Below are positions 17,468-25,921 of a stretch of DNA of 53,266 nt, piece by piece. The notes under the pieces were generated by a model. The model was given only the letters and a program-made list of their open reading frames with translations. It had not been told where the DNA came from and did not search any database. The position numbers were made by a program, and so were the translations under genes. Origin of the DNA: Micromonospora orduensis (GTDB lineage: Bacteria > Actinomycetota > Actinomycetes > Mycobacteriales > Micromonosporaceae); assembly GCF_006228125.1 (NCBI RefSeq), contig NZ_VDFY01000172.1, positions 1 to 53,266 on the forward strand, read 5' to 3'. Every line of letters begins with the position of its first letter. The first letter of the stretch is position 1.

Positions 17468-19600
17468 GTGAGCAACCGACCCCTTGCTGCCGCTGGTCGA
17501 CTCGTCCCTCTCCTGCGCGCCGGACTGATCGCCGGCATCGTGATCGCCGCCGCCGCGTACCCGTTGGTCGCCCTCACCGGGCTCGGCGCCAAGGCCACCG
17601 CGCACGCCGTGGAGCAGAAGACCAGGCTGCTGACCACCGCCCTGCCCGCCGAGACCTCGTACCTCTACGCGCCCGACGGCAAGACCGTGCTGACGATGTT
17701 CTACGAGGAGTACCGGCAGTACACCAAGCTGTCGGACATGTCGCCGAACATCCAACAGGCGATCGTCGCCGCCGAGGACTCCCGCTTCTACCAGCACCAC
17801 GGCGTCGACCCCAAGGGTGTCGCCCGGGCCTTCGTGGCCAACGCCCACTCCAGCGGCGTCTCCCAGGGCGCCTCCACGCTCACCATGCAGTACGTCCGGA
17901 TGGCCCTGCGGGACAGCGCGACCACGCCGAAGGAGGTCCAGGAAGCCACCCAGCAGACCAGCCTGCGCAAGGTCAAGGAAATGCGGATGGCCCTGGACCT
18001 GGAGAAGGAGATGAGCAAGGAAGACATCATGGAGCGGTACCTGAACTCGGCGTACTTCGGTCACCGGGCGTACGGCATCTACGCCGCCAGTGAGATCTTC
18101 TTCTCCAAGACCCCCAAGGACCTCACCCCCGTCGAGGCGGCCACCCTCGCCGGGCTGGTCAAGTCGCCGTCCGAGTACGACCCGGCCGACTCCGACCAGA
18201 AGGAGGCCACCGGACGCCGCAACTACGTCCTGGACCGAATGAGCCAGCTCGGCTACATGTCCCCCGACTCGGCCGCCGCCGCCAAGTCCGAACCAATCCG
18301 GCTGAAGCTCACCAACCCGCCGAACGACTGCGCCGCGATCCCGGAGAAGTACAACAGCTGGGGATTCGCCTGCGACTACCTGAAGAACTGGTGGAGCGCG
18401 CAGCCCGCGTTCGGCGCGAACCGGCTGGAGCGCATCGACAAGCTGCGCCGCGGCGGCTACCGGATCGTGCTCAGCATCGACCCCAAGATCCAGGAGGCGG
18501 CCGAGAAGAACGTCGGCGCCAAGGAGGGCACCGGCAGCCCGTTCGCCAACGGCATCGTGGTCTCCGAACCGGGCACCGGACGGGTGAAGGCCATGGCGGT
18601 CAACCGCACCTACTCACTGGACCTGGCCGAGAACCCGCAGAGCTCCAACCCCGAGGCCGGGCCGAACGTGAAGGCCAACTACCCGAACACCGTGGCCCCG
18701 CTGCTCGGCGGCGGCGACCTGCCCGGCTACCAGGCCGGATCGACGTTCAAGATGTTCCCGATGCTCGCCGCGCTGGACTCCGGCATGACACTCTCCACGT
18801 CCTTCAACGCCCCGTACCGCTACAAGTCGTCCGTGTACGACGGCTGGGCGCCCTCCAACGCCAGCGGCGCGATGACCGGCCAGCAGACCATGTGGTCCGG
18901 CTTCGGCAAGTCGGTGAACACCTACTTCGTCTGGCTGGAGGAGAGGGTCGGCGCGGACCGGGCCGTCCGGCTGGCCGAGCAGCTCGGGCTGCGGTGGCGC
19001 ACCGACGTCGACCGGGAACAGGCGTCCCCCGGCAAGGCGAAGAAGTGGGGCGCGTTCACCCTGGGCGTCTCCGACGCCACCCCGCTGGAGATGGCGAACG
19101 CCTACGCGGCCATCGCCGCCGACGGCAGGTACTGCGAGGCGATCCCCGTGCAGGCGATCATGGACCGGGACGGCACACCCGCCACGTACGCCACCCCCGG
19201 TGGCATCCACCGTGAGGTCGCCAAGCCCCGCTGCCGGCAGGTGGTCAGCGCGGACGCCGCCCGGGCGGCCACCGACGCGGCCCGCTGCCCGACCGGGGAC
19301 ACCCCGGCACGCGGCGGCTGCGGCGGCTGGTCCACCGCCGACAGCGTGCGAGGGACGGTCGGTCGCCCGGTCGCCGGCAAGACCGGCACCACCGACAGCA
19401 CCCGGTCCGCCTGGTTCGTCGGCTACACACCGGAACTGGCGGCGGCGAGTTTCATCTCCGACCCCGACAACCCGTTCAACGCGGTAGGTGACGGGCAGTC
19501 CCAGATCCCCATCGCGGCGGTCGCCGAGACGCTGCGGGACGGTCTGAAGGGACAACCCACCCGCCAGTTCACCCCACCGTCGGACGCCATCGTCGGCTGA
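17468..19600 (+). CDS. Bifunctional penicillin-binding protein (class A)
   Basis: A 710-residue class A PBP that polymerises and cross-links peptidoglycan outside the membrane. A membrane anchor lies at about residues 17-38. The GT51 transglycosylase domain has the catalytic Glu in EDSRFYQHHG and the block QGASTLTMQYVRM. The transpeptidase domain has the active-site Ser in GSTFKMF, SVN in GKSVNTYF and KTGTT near residue 638. The C-terminus is short, with no PASTA domain. The gene stands alone between the cob operon and a convergent GNAT gene, 12 bases away. Confidence 0.95.
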   Translation: MSNRPLAAAGRLVPLLRAGLIAGIVIAAAAYPLVALTGLGAKATAHAVEQKTRLLTTALPAETSYLYAPDGKTVLTMFYEEYRQYTKLSDMSPNIQQAIVAAEDSRFYQHHGVDPKGVARAFVANAHSSGVSQGASTLTMQYVRMALRDSATTPKEVQEATQQTSLRKVKEMRMALDLEKEMSKEDIMERYLNSAYFGHRAYGIYAASEIFFSKTPKDLTPVEAATLAGLVKSPSEYDPADSDQKEATGRRNYVLDRMSQLGYMSPDSAAAAKSEPIRLKLTNPPNDCAAIPEKYNSWGFACDYLKNWWSAQPAFGANRLERIDKLRRGGYRIVLSIDPKIQEAAEKNVGAKEGTGSPFANGIVVSEPGTGRVKAMAVNRTYSLDLAENPQSSNPEAGPNVKANYPNTVAPLLGGGDLPGYQAGSTFKMFPMLAALDSGMTLSTSFNAPYRYKSSVYDGWAPSNASGAMTGQQTMWSGFGKSVNTYFVWLEERVGADRAVRLAEQLGLRWRTDVDREQASPGKAKKWGAFTLGVSDATPLEMANAYAAIAADGRYCEAIPVQAIMDRDGTPATYATPGGIHREVAKPRCRQVVSADAARAATDAARCPTGDTPARGGCGGWSTADSVRGTVGRPVAGKTGTTDSTRSAWFVGYTPELAAASFISDPDNPFNAVGDGQSQIPIAAVAETLRDGLKGQPTRQFTPPSDAIVG

Positions 19601-19612
19601 GAGCGGCGAGGC

Positions 19613-20182
19613 TCAGCGCAGGTCGGCGGCCACGAACGACCACAGCTCCAGGTCAACCCGGCCACCGCGGACGAAGCCGGCGTTGCGCAGCAGGCCCTCG
19701 TAGCTGAAGCCCGCCTTCTCGGCGACCCGACGCGAGGCGAGGTTGCCGGGGGCGACCCGCAGCTCGACCCGCTGGAAGCCGTGCTCCAGGATCAACGCGA
19801 TGGCCACCGCGTCCACCGCCTCGGCGGCCAGCCCGAAGCCACGCGCGTGCGGCGCCATCGCGTACGAGACCTCGGTGGCCCGGGCACCCCAGTCGGTACG
19901 CCGTGTCCAGAGCGCACCCACCACCAGGTCGTCCTCACGGCGGATCACCGAGTAATGGTCGCCGTCGCCGCTGTCGCGCCGCTGCCGGGCCAGATCCGTG
20001 CACCAGGCCTGCCCGTCGATCGGGCCGGAGTCGTCGGCCAGCGGCAGCCACCGCCGGGTCAGCTTGTCGGCGAAGATCTCCCCGGCCGCCGCCGCGTCCG
20101 CAGCGGTGACCCGCCGCACCTCCGTACGCGGGGTGGACACGGTCAGCTCCGGGAAGCGGCGTACCGCCACCTGACCGATCAC
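19613..20182 (-). CDS. GNAT family N-acetyltransferase coupled to cobB
   Basis: A 189-residue acetyltransferase of the RimJ/RimL type. The acetyl-CoA loop is ARGFGLAAEAVDAVA, followed by ILEHGFQRVELRVAPGNLAS and SRRVAEKAGFSYEGLLR, which is the usual C-terminal pattern. The GTG start at 20182 overlaps the cobB stop in a GTGA junction, so it is coupled to cobB; its link to cobalamin is unproven. Members of this family acetylate ribosomal protein N-termini or small molecules; the substrate cannot be told here. Confidence 0.85.
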   Translation of the reverse strand: MIGQVAVRRFPELTVSTPRTEVRRVTAADAAAAGEIFADKLTRRWLPLADDSGPIDGQAWCTDLARQRRDSGDGDHYSVIRREDDLVVGALWTRRTDWGARATEVSYAMAPHARGFGLAAEAVDAVAIALILEHGFQRVELRVAPGNLASRRVAEKAGFSYEGLLRNAGFVRGGRVDLELWSFVAADLR

Positions 20183-21582
20183 GCCGGCACCCCACCGGGC
20201 TGCGCGGGCACCACCTCGTCCACCGGGTCGGCCGCCGCGGCGGCCACCAACCGGGCCGCGGTCGCCGGGTGACCCGCCCAGTGCAGGGTGAGCTGCGAGG
20301 CGTGCACGTTGCGCCACACGAAGCCCTCAGGCGTGCCGCCGTCCCAGCTCCAGGCCGGACGCTGACCGGCGCGCGGCGTCAGCACCGCCCGGTGCTCCTT
20401 GTGCCCCACCAGCACCGTGCCGGCCGTGGCGACCACGCTGTCCGTCTGGGCCGTCGCCTCCCGGTAGCCCACCACCAGGCCGTCCCGGCTGACACCGACC
20501 GCGTCGAGCACCCCGCACATGGGCAGCCCGTCCAGCTCCCGGGCCAGCCACAGCAGGCCCGCGCCCTCGGCAACCACCGGCTGGCCGGTACGCGCCAACT
20601 CGGCCACCGCGATGCAGAGCCGCCGGTTCGCCGACAACTGCTCGGCGTACGCCTCGGGCAGCGCGCCGCCGACGACCAGAGCGCGGGTGCCCACCGGCAG
20701 TGCCTCGTCGCGCAGCGGATCGACAGTTACCACCTCGGCGCCGGCGGCCCGCAGCAGCTCGGCGGTCTCCGGATGGCTGAAACTGCCACCCGGTCCACCG
20801 GCGAGCGCCACCAGCGGCCGGTGCGCCGGAACGGCAAACGCGCCGAGCGCCTCCTGCGGCGACCAGGCCGGCGCCGGAAGGGGCGGGGCGGACCGGGCCA
20901 ACCCCAGCAGCCGTTCCAGATCGACAGTGGCGGCGACCGCCTCACCGAGTCGACGCACCGCACGGACCGCGTCGGCGGACGAGTCGACCACCGGCGCCAC
21001 ACCGTGCCGCCGGGACGGCAGCACCGCCGGCAGGTCCTGCCGGCGCAGCGCACCGTAGACGGGCACACCCACGTCGTCGAGCGCCTCGCGCAGCATCCCC
21101 TCGTGCCGGGACGACGCCACCCGGTTGAGGATCACCCCGCCGAGCCAGAGCTGCTCGTCGTACGAGCGGAAGCCGTGCACCAGGGCGGCCACCGACTGGC
21201 CCATCGCGGCGACGTCGACCACCAGCACCACCGGGCTGCGCAGCGCGGCGGCCGCGGCGGCCGTGGACTCCTGCTCGGGGCGGCCCCCGACCGAGTCGTA
21301 CAGCCCCATGCTGCCCTGCACCACGGCGAGGCCGGCGCCCGCCGCGCCGTGCGCGACGAGTGGGGCGAGACGGTCGACACCGACCAGGCGGGGATCGATC
21401 ACGCGGCCGGGCCGACCGGCGGCGAGGCCCAGGTACGCGGCATCGACGTGGTCCGGGCCGAGCTTGAACCCGGCGACGTCGACACCCCGCTCGGCCAGTG
21501 CGGCGAGCAGCCCGATCGCCAGCGCGTTCTTGCCGTGCCCGGAGGACGGCGCGCTGAGCACCAGGCGCGGCACCACGGTCAT
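20179..21582 (-). CDS. cobB: Cobyrinate a,c-diamide synthase-like protein with altered active sites
   Basis: A 467-residue CobB/CbiA protein: N-terminal ATP-dependent ligase domain and C-terminal type-3 glutamine amidotransferase domain. The family amidates carboxylates a and c of (hydrogeno)cobyrinate. Core blocks are present (GFKLGPDHVDAAYL, GSMGLYDSVGG, HASQLTLHW), but two key residues differ: the amidotransferase motif reads AEGAGLLWL, with Gly 340 where the family has the nucleophile Cys (ECGG or ECAG), and the P-loop reads SGHGKN instead of GKT/S. It may use free ammonia, or be impaired. The ATG at 21582 has AGGAG six bases upstream; another ATG lies three bases earlier. Confidence 0.85.
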   Translation of the reverse strand: MTVVPRLVLSAPSSGHGKNALAIGLLAALAERGVDVAGFKLGPDHVDAAYLGLAAGRPGRVIDPRLVGVDRLAPLVAHGAAGAGLAVVQGSMGLYDSVGGRPEQESTAAAAAALRSPVVLVVDVAAMGQSVAALVHGFRSYDEQLWLGGVILNRVASSRHEGMLREALDDVGVPVYGALRRQDLPAVLPSRRHGVAPVVDSSADAVRAVRRLGEAVAATVDLERLLGLARSAPPLPAPAWSPQEALGAFAVPAHRPLVALAGGPGGSFSHPETAELLRAAGAEVVTVDPLRDEALPVGTRALVVGGALPEAYAEQLSANRRLCIAVAELARTGQPVVAEGAGLLWLARELDGLPMCGVLDAVGVSRDGLVVGYREATAQTDSVVATAGTVLVGHKEHRAVLTPRAGQRPAWSWDGGTPEGFVWRNVHASQLTLHWAGHPATAARLVAAAAADPVDEVVPAQPGGVPA

Positions 21583-21742
21583 CATCGACTCCTCGCGGGC
21601 GGCGGCGGGTACGCGACGGACAACCGAGGGGGTCGATCCGTCGGCGTGACGATACCCGCCCGCCCCGACGCGCGAGCACCGCCAACCAGGGCTGCGCGCA
21701 CCGTCCCGGCCCGGTCGCGGACAGTGGCCCCGGTCATACGAG

Positions 21743-21748
21743 TAGCCT
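21743..21748 (+). promoter_or_regulatory. Leaderless -10 box (TAGCCT) for the SURF1 gene
   Basis: TAGCCT matches TAnnnT and ends seven bases before the GTG at 21756, with no ribosome binding site. Confidence 0.45.
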
Positions 21749-21755
21749 CGGTGCC

Positions 21756-22577
21756 GTGTACCGGTTCCTGCTGAGCCCACGCTGGCTGGGCGCCCTCGCG
21801 TTGACCCTGGTCGCCGCCGCCGTGATGGTGTGGCTCGGCAACTGGCAGCTGGACCGCTACCGGGGGCGTACCGAGGTCAACGAACGGATCGACGCCGGCC
21901 AGCGGATGGCCCCGGTGCCGTTGACCGAGGCGCTGAGCGCACCCACCGGCGGCGCGGGCAAGGCCGGTCCGGCCCCCGCGGAGGAGAAGGTCTGGACCCG
22001 GGTCACGGTCACCGGCCGGTACGACCCCACGAACACGGTGCTGGTGCGGGGCCGGACGGTGGACAGCCGGGTGGGCTTCGAGGTGCTCACCCCGCTGGTG
22101 CTCTCCGACGGCACGGCGCTGCTGGTGGACCGGGGTTGGATCCCACCGGCCCCGGGTGGCGCGACCGCCCAGCCGCCGGTGCCCGCCGCCCCCACCGGCG
22201 ACGTGACTGTCGTGGGTCGGGTGCACGACACCGAGAGCGGCGCCGGCACGGTCAGCCGGCGGGACGGGCGGCTGGAGACCCGACGGATCTCCGTACCGCG
22301 GCTCGCCGGTGAGCTGCCCTACCCGGTGTACGGCGCGTACCTGCTGCTCGACGAGCAGACACCGGCCGCCGACCCGGCGTTCAAGGCGGTGTCGGTCGGG
22401 CATGCCAACAACTGGCAGAACTTCGGCTACGTGGTGCAGTGGTGGCTCTTCGCCGTGATGGCCCTGTTCGGTTACGGCTGGGTGGCACGCCGGGAGGCCC
22501 GGCGGGCCGCCGGCCTCGACACCGAGCGCAGGCCCCTGGACCGGGCGGCCGAGCCGACGCCGACCGCGTCCGCCTGA
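21756..22577 (+). CDS. SURF1 family cytochrome oxidase biogenesis protein
   Basis: A 273-residue membrane protein with two transmembrane helices, at about residues 8-28 and 225-243, enclosing an extracytoplasmic domain: the SURF1 layout. The motif LGNWQLDRYRGR after the first helix, GRYDPTNTVLVRGRT and VDRGWIPP are family marks. SURF1 proteins assist heme a insertion and assembly of the aa3 oxidase. The start is a GTG behind a TAGCCT box. It is divergent from cobB and converges on ligB with a 10-base gap. Confidence 0.9.
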   Translation: MYRFLLSPRWLGALALTLVAAAVMVWLGNWQLDRYRGRTEVNERIDAGQRMAPVPLTEALSAPTGGAGKAGPAPAEEKVWTRVTVTGRYDPTNTVLVRGRTVDSRVGFEVLTPLVLSDGTALLVDRGWIPPAPGGATAQPPVPAAPTGDVTVVGRVHDTESGAGTVSRRDGRLETRRISVPRLAGELPYPVYGAYLLLDEQTPAADPAFKAVSVGHANNWQNFGYVVQWWLFAVMALFGYGWVARREARRAAGLDTERRPLDRAAEPTPTASA

Positions 22578-22587
22578 GCGGACCCGC

Positions 22588-24171
22588 TCAGCCGCTCACC
22601 CGGCCGGCGTGGATGGCGCGGACCGCGTCGATGGTGTCCGCCTCGGCGGCGGACTTGTCGTCGCGGTAACGCAGCACCCGGGCGAACCGCAGCGCCATCC
22701 CGCCCGGATAGCGCGAACTCGTCTGCACCCCGTCGAAGGCGATCTCCACCACCTGCTCGGGGCGGACCCGGACCACCCAGTCGCCACGCTCCACGGCGAG
22801 GTCGAGGAACCGCTCGGTCTGCCAGCGCAGCAGCTCGTCGGTGAGCCCCTTGAACGTCTTGCCGAGCATCACGAAGTCGCCGGTACGCGGGTCGCGGGCG
22901 CCCAGATGAAGGTTGGACAGCCAGCCCTTGCGTCGACCACTGCCCCACTCGACGGCGAGCACCACCAGGTCGAGGGTGTGCCGAGGCTTGACCTTGACCC
23001 AGGCGGCGCCGCGCCGGCCGGCGTCGTACGGCGCCTCCGGGTCCTTGACCACCACGCCCTCCTGGCCGGCGTCGACCGCGGCGGCGTACACGGCGCCGGC
23101 CTGCTCCGGGTCGTCCACCTCGACCCGCCCCACCAGCAGTGACGCGTCCACCGCGCCGGCGAGCGCCGCCCACCGCTCCCGGCCGGGCAGGTCGATCAGA
23201 TCCTCCCCGTCGAGGTGCAGCAGGTCGAAGAAGTACGGGGTGAGCACCCTCGTGCCGGTGCTGGCGGCGGCCGCGAGCACCGCCGGGGCGACCGGGGCAC
23301 GCCCGGTGGTGCTGGGCGTGGTGCGTCGGGCCGCCTGGCTGGAGGTCTGCTGGAACGGCAGCGGACGGCCGGACTCGTCCAGGCCGATCGCCTCGCCGTC
23401 GAGCACCAACTCCCGGCCGGGCATGGCCCGGACCGCGGCGACGACCTCGGGCACCCGGGTGGTGATCTCGTCGAGGCTGCGGGTGAAGACGGCGATGTCG
23501 GCGCCGGACCGGTGCACCTGGATGCGGATGCCGTCGAGCTTCACGTCGACCACCGCCGGCGTGCCGGTCGCCGCGAGCGCCTCGTCGACCGAGGGGGCGC
23601 TCTGCGCGAGCATCGGTGCCAGCGGCCGGCCGACCCGAAGGCCGAACCCGGCCAGCTCGGCGGCGCCACCGGAGAGCGCGGCCACCGCCACCGCCCGCAG
23701 GTCACCGGCGAGCAGCAGGGCGCGACGCACCATCGCCACCGGCACGTCGGCGGCTCGGGCCACCGCGTCGGCGAGCAGCCCCGCCTGGGCGCCCTGACGC
23801 AGCTCGCCACTGAACAGCGCGGTGAGCAGGCGTTGCTCGTCGGCGGTCGCCGCGCCGTAGAGGGCGCCGAGCAGCGCCCGCCGCCGGCCCTGCGAACCAG
23901 TGCCCCGCACCGCGGCGAGCTGCTCCATGGCGGCGTCGACGGCGGCCACCGTCAACGTCGCCTCGGCAGCCGGGGGCGGCAAGTCACGCAGACTCGCGTA
24001 CCCCACCCCGGTCTGCCGCTGGCGTAGCTCGCCGGCGAGGTAGCCGGCACCGGCCTCCACCTCGGCCGGGTCGAGCCGACGCAGCGCGTCCGCCAGCAAC
24101 TCCACCTTGGCCCGACGGCCGTTGGTGGCGGTGACGGCGGCGGAGGTGGCTGCGAGATCGAGGAACCGCAC
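22588..24171 (-). CDS. ligB: ATP-dependent DNA ligase, LigB type
   Basis: A 527-residue ligase. An N-terminal DNA-binding helical domain (residues 1-190) is followed by the adenylation domain with the catalytic Lys in VVDVKLDGIRIQVH, the Glu in LVLDGEAIGL, and EGVVVKDPEAPYDAGRR. The OB domain contains GMALRFARVLRYRDDK. It resembles mycobacterial LigB, an accessory ligase next to the essential NAD-dependent one. The GTG at 24171 (VRFLDLA) is preferred because CAGGAT lies seven bases upstream as a leaderless -10; an ATG at 24180 is the alternative. A small gene with an SOS-like box lies just upstream. Confidence 0.92.
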   Translation of the reverse strand: MRFLDLAATSAAVTATNGRRAKVELLADALRRLDPAEVEAGAGYLAGELRQRQTGVGYASLRDLPPPAAEATLTVAAVDAAMEQLAAVRGTGSQGRRRALLGALYGAATADEQRLLTALFSGELRQGAQAGLLADAVARAADVPVAMVRRALLLAGDLRAVAVAALSGGAAELAGFGLRVGRPLAPMLAQSAPSVDEALAATGTPAVVDVKLDGIRIQVHRSGADIAVFTRSLDEITTRVPEVVAAVRAMPGRELVLDGEAIGLDESGRPLPFQQTSSQAARRTTPSTTGRAPVAPAVLAAAASTGTRVLTPYFFDLLHLDGEDLIDLPGRERWAALAGAVDASLLVGRVEVDDPEQAGAVYAAAVDAGQEGVVVKDPEAPYDAGRRGAAWVKVKPRHTLDLVVLAVEWGSGRRKGWLSNLHLGARDPRTGDFVMLGKTFKGLTDELLRWQTERFLDLAVERGDWVVRVRPEQVVEIAFDGVQTSSRYPGGMALRFARVLRYRDDKSAAEADTIDAVRAIHAGRVSG

Positions 24172-24200
24172 GACGCCCATCCTGCCAGTCGCCTCCGACA

Positions 24201-24228
24201 CCGCCCGGGCATTGCCGTGCCCGGGCGG
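24201..24228 (-). terminator. Hairpin terminator of the small DUF222-like gene
   Basis: CCGCCCGGGCA and TGCCCGGGCGG form an 11-bp perfect stem with a 6-base loop, between the small gene and ligB. Confidence 0.65.
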
Positions 24229-24263
24229 TGCCGGCGTGGTGCCGCCCACGAGAGGCGGCGGGA

Positions 24264-24470
24264 TCAGGCGGAGACGGGCTCCTCGATGCGCAGCCCCCGC
24301 GCGCGGACCTCGCCGGCGACCCGGGCGAGCACCGAGTCGAGGGCGACCAGTGCGGCGGAGAGATCACCGAGCTGTTCGTTGAGCGTGTCCTCGGACCACG
24401 CGGAGACGTCGACGTCCCCCAGCGCGCTGACGGCGGCCCCCAACCGGGCCATCACCTCGTTCGTACTCAT
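24264..24470 (-). CDS. Small protein resembling the N-terminus of DUF222 proteins
   Basis: A 68-residue, largely helical acidic protein (MSTNEVMARL at the start, VAGEVRARGLRIEEPVSA at the end). The helix pair around SAWSEDTLNEQLGDLSAALVALD resembles the beginning of DUF222 (13E12-type) proteins, which normally continue for hundreds of residues to an HNH nuclease; here there is a stop instead. This could be a truncated relic or a stand-alone regulator. Its start codon sits inside a near-consensus LexA box. It ends in a hairpin, followed by ligB on the same strand. The family link is an inference from pattern only. Confidence 0.65.
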   Translation of the reverse strand: MSTNEVMARLGAAVSALGDVDVSAWSEDTLNEQLGDLSAALVALDSVLARVAGEVRARGLRIEEPVSA

Positions 24471-24476
24471 GTTCGA
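24461..24476 (-). promoter_or_regulatory. Near-consensus LexA/SOS box over the start codon
   Basis: On the minus strand, TCGAAC-ATGA-GTACGA matches the actinobacterial SOS box TCGAAC-N4-GTTCGA at 11 of 12 positions. The central ATGA contains the start codon of the small gene, an arrangement also known for DUF222 genes of mycobacteria and relatives. Confidence 0.55.
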
Positions 24477-24541
24477 AAGGCTATAACAACCCGGTCGGCG
24501 ACACGCCGTAAACAGGCAGATCAGACGCGAACTTGCCGTTC

Positions 24542-25900
24542 TCAGGCGGCGGCCGCGGCCACCCTGGCGAGCAGCAGGGCCTCGGCGAGGCAGACCCGGG
24601 CGAACTCCCCCAGGTGCAGGCTCTCGTTCGGGCCGTGCGCGCGGGCGTGCGGATCCTCCACACCGGTCACCAGGATCGCCGCCTTCGGGAACATCTCCTG
24701 GAACGTCGCGATGAACGGGATCGAACCACCGATGCCGATGTCCACCGGCTCGGTGCCGTCCCAGGCGGCCCGGAACGCCGACCGGGCCGCGTCGAACATC
24801 GGCCCGGACGCGTCGATCACACACGGGTCGCCGTCGTGCTCGAAGCTGACCGTCACCCGCGCGCCCCACGGCGCGTGCTTCTCCAGGTGTGCGCGCACCG
24901 CCTCGTACGCCCGCTTGGGGTCGTCGCCCGGGGCGAGGCGGACGCTGAGCTTCGCCTTCGCGGCCGGCACCAGGGCGTTCGGCGCCTCGCCCGTGGACGG
25001 CGCGTCGATGCCGAGCACGGCCAGCGCCGGCTTGGTCCAGATCCGGTCGGTGATCCGGCCGGTGCCGATCAGGCGCACGCCCTCGGCCAGCCCCGCCTCG
25101 GCCCGGAACCGGTCCTCCGGGTAGTCGACTGTCGCGCCGACCCGGCCGACCAGCCCCTCCACCGCCACGTCACCGGCGTCGTCGTGCAGCGTGGCCAACA
25201 GCCGGACCAGCGTGGTGAGCGCGTCCGGCACGGCGCCGCCGAACATGCCGCTGTGCACGGCGTGGTCCAGCGTGCGCACCTCGACGAAACAGTTCACGAT
25301 CCCGCGCAGCGAGGTCGTCAACGCCGGTACGCCGATGTCCCAGTTGGCGGAGTCGGCGATCACGATGACGTCCGAGGCGATCTCGTCGCGGTGCTCGACG
25401 AGCAGCCGCTCCAGCGAATCGGAGCCGAACTCCTCCTCGCCCTCGATGAAGAGCACCACGCCGACCGGCAACGCGTCCCCGTACGCGCGCAGCGCCGCGA
25501 TGTGCGCCATGATGCCGGCCTTGTCGTCGGCCGCGCCCCGGCCGTAGAGCCGACCGTCCCGCTCGACCGGCTCGAACGGGTCGGACTCCCACAGCGACCG
25601 GTCGCCGACCGGCTGCACGTCGTGGTGGGCGTAGAGCAGCACGGTGGGCGCACCGGGCGGGGCAGCCCGACGCCCGATCACGGCGGGCTGGCCGCCGGAA
25701 CGCACGATCTCGACGTTCAGGCCGCAGCCGCGCAGCAGTTCGGCGACCGCCTCGGCGGACCGTTCCACGTGCGAGTGGTCGAAACCGTCGAAGGCGATGC
25801 CGGGGATGCGGACGAGGCGTTCCAGGTCGGCCCGTACGCCGGGCATCTCCCGCTCGACGGCGGCCCGCACCTCGGACTCGGACAGGATCGGTGAGGTCAT
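24542..25900 (-). CDS. M20 family metallodipeptidase
   Basis: A 452-residue zinc peptidase of the M20 (CNDP-like) family. The metal ligands and catalytic residues are visible in AHHDVQP, GRGAADDKAG, FIEGEEEFGS and IADSANWD; the lid domain runs from about 195 to 330, and the closing EDPHARAHGPNESLHLGEF holds the final His. These enzymes cleave dipeptides or related amides in the cytoplasm. The length matches the family. The ATG at 25900 starts MTSPILSESEV. The gene is 21 bases downstream of the M48 peptidase on the same strand; a shared transcript is possible. Confidence 0.92.
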   Translation of the reverse strand: MTSPILSESEVRAAVEREMPGVRADLERLVRIPGIAFDGFDHSHVERSAEAVAELLRGCGLNVEIVRSGGQPAVIGRRAAPPGAPTVLLYAHHDVQPVGDRSLWESDPFEPVERDGRLYGRGAADDKAGIMAHIAALRAYGDALPVGVVLFIEGEEEFGSDSLERLLVEHRDEIASDVIVIADSANWDIGVPALTTSLRGIVNCFVEVRTLDHAVHSGMFGGAVPDALTTLVRLLATLHDDAGDVAVEGLVGRVGATVDYPEDRFRAEAGLAEGVRLIGTGRITDRIWTKPALAVLGIDAPSTGEAPNALVPAAKAKLSVRLAPGDDPKRAYEAVRAHLEKHAPWGARVTVSFEHDGDPCVIDASGPMFDAARSAFRAAWDGTEPVDIGIGGSIPFIATFQEMFPKAAILVTGVEDPHARAHGPNESLHLGEFARVCLAEALLLARVAAAAA

Positions 25901-25921
25901 GACCGGAATCGTATGCCGGCC

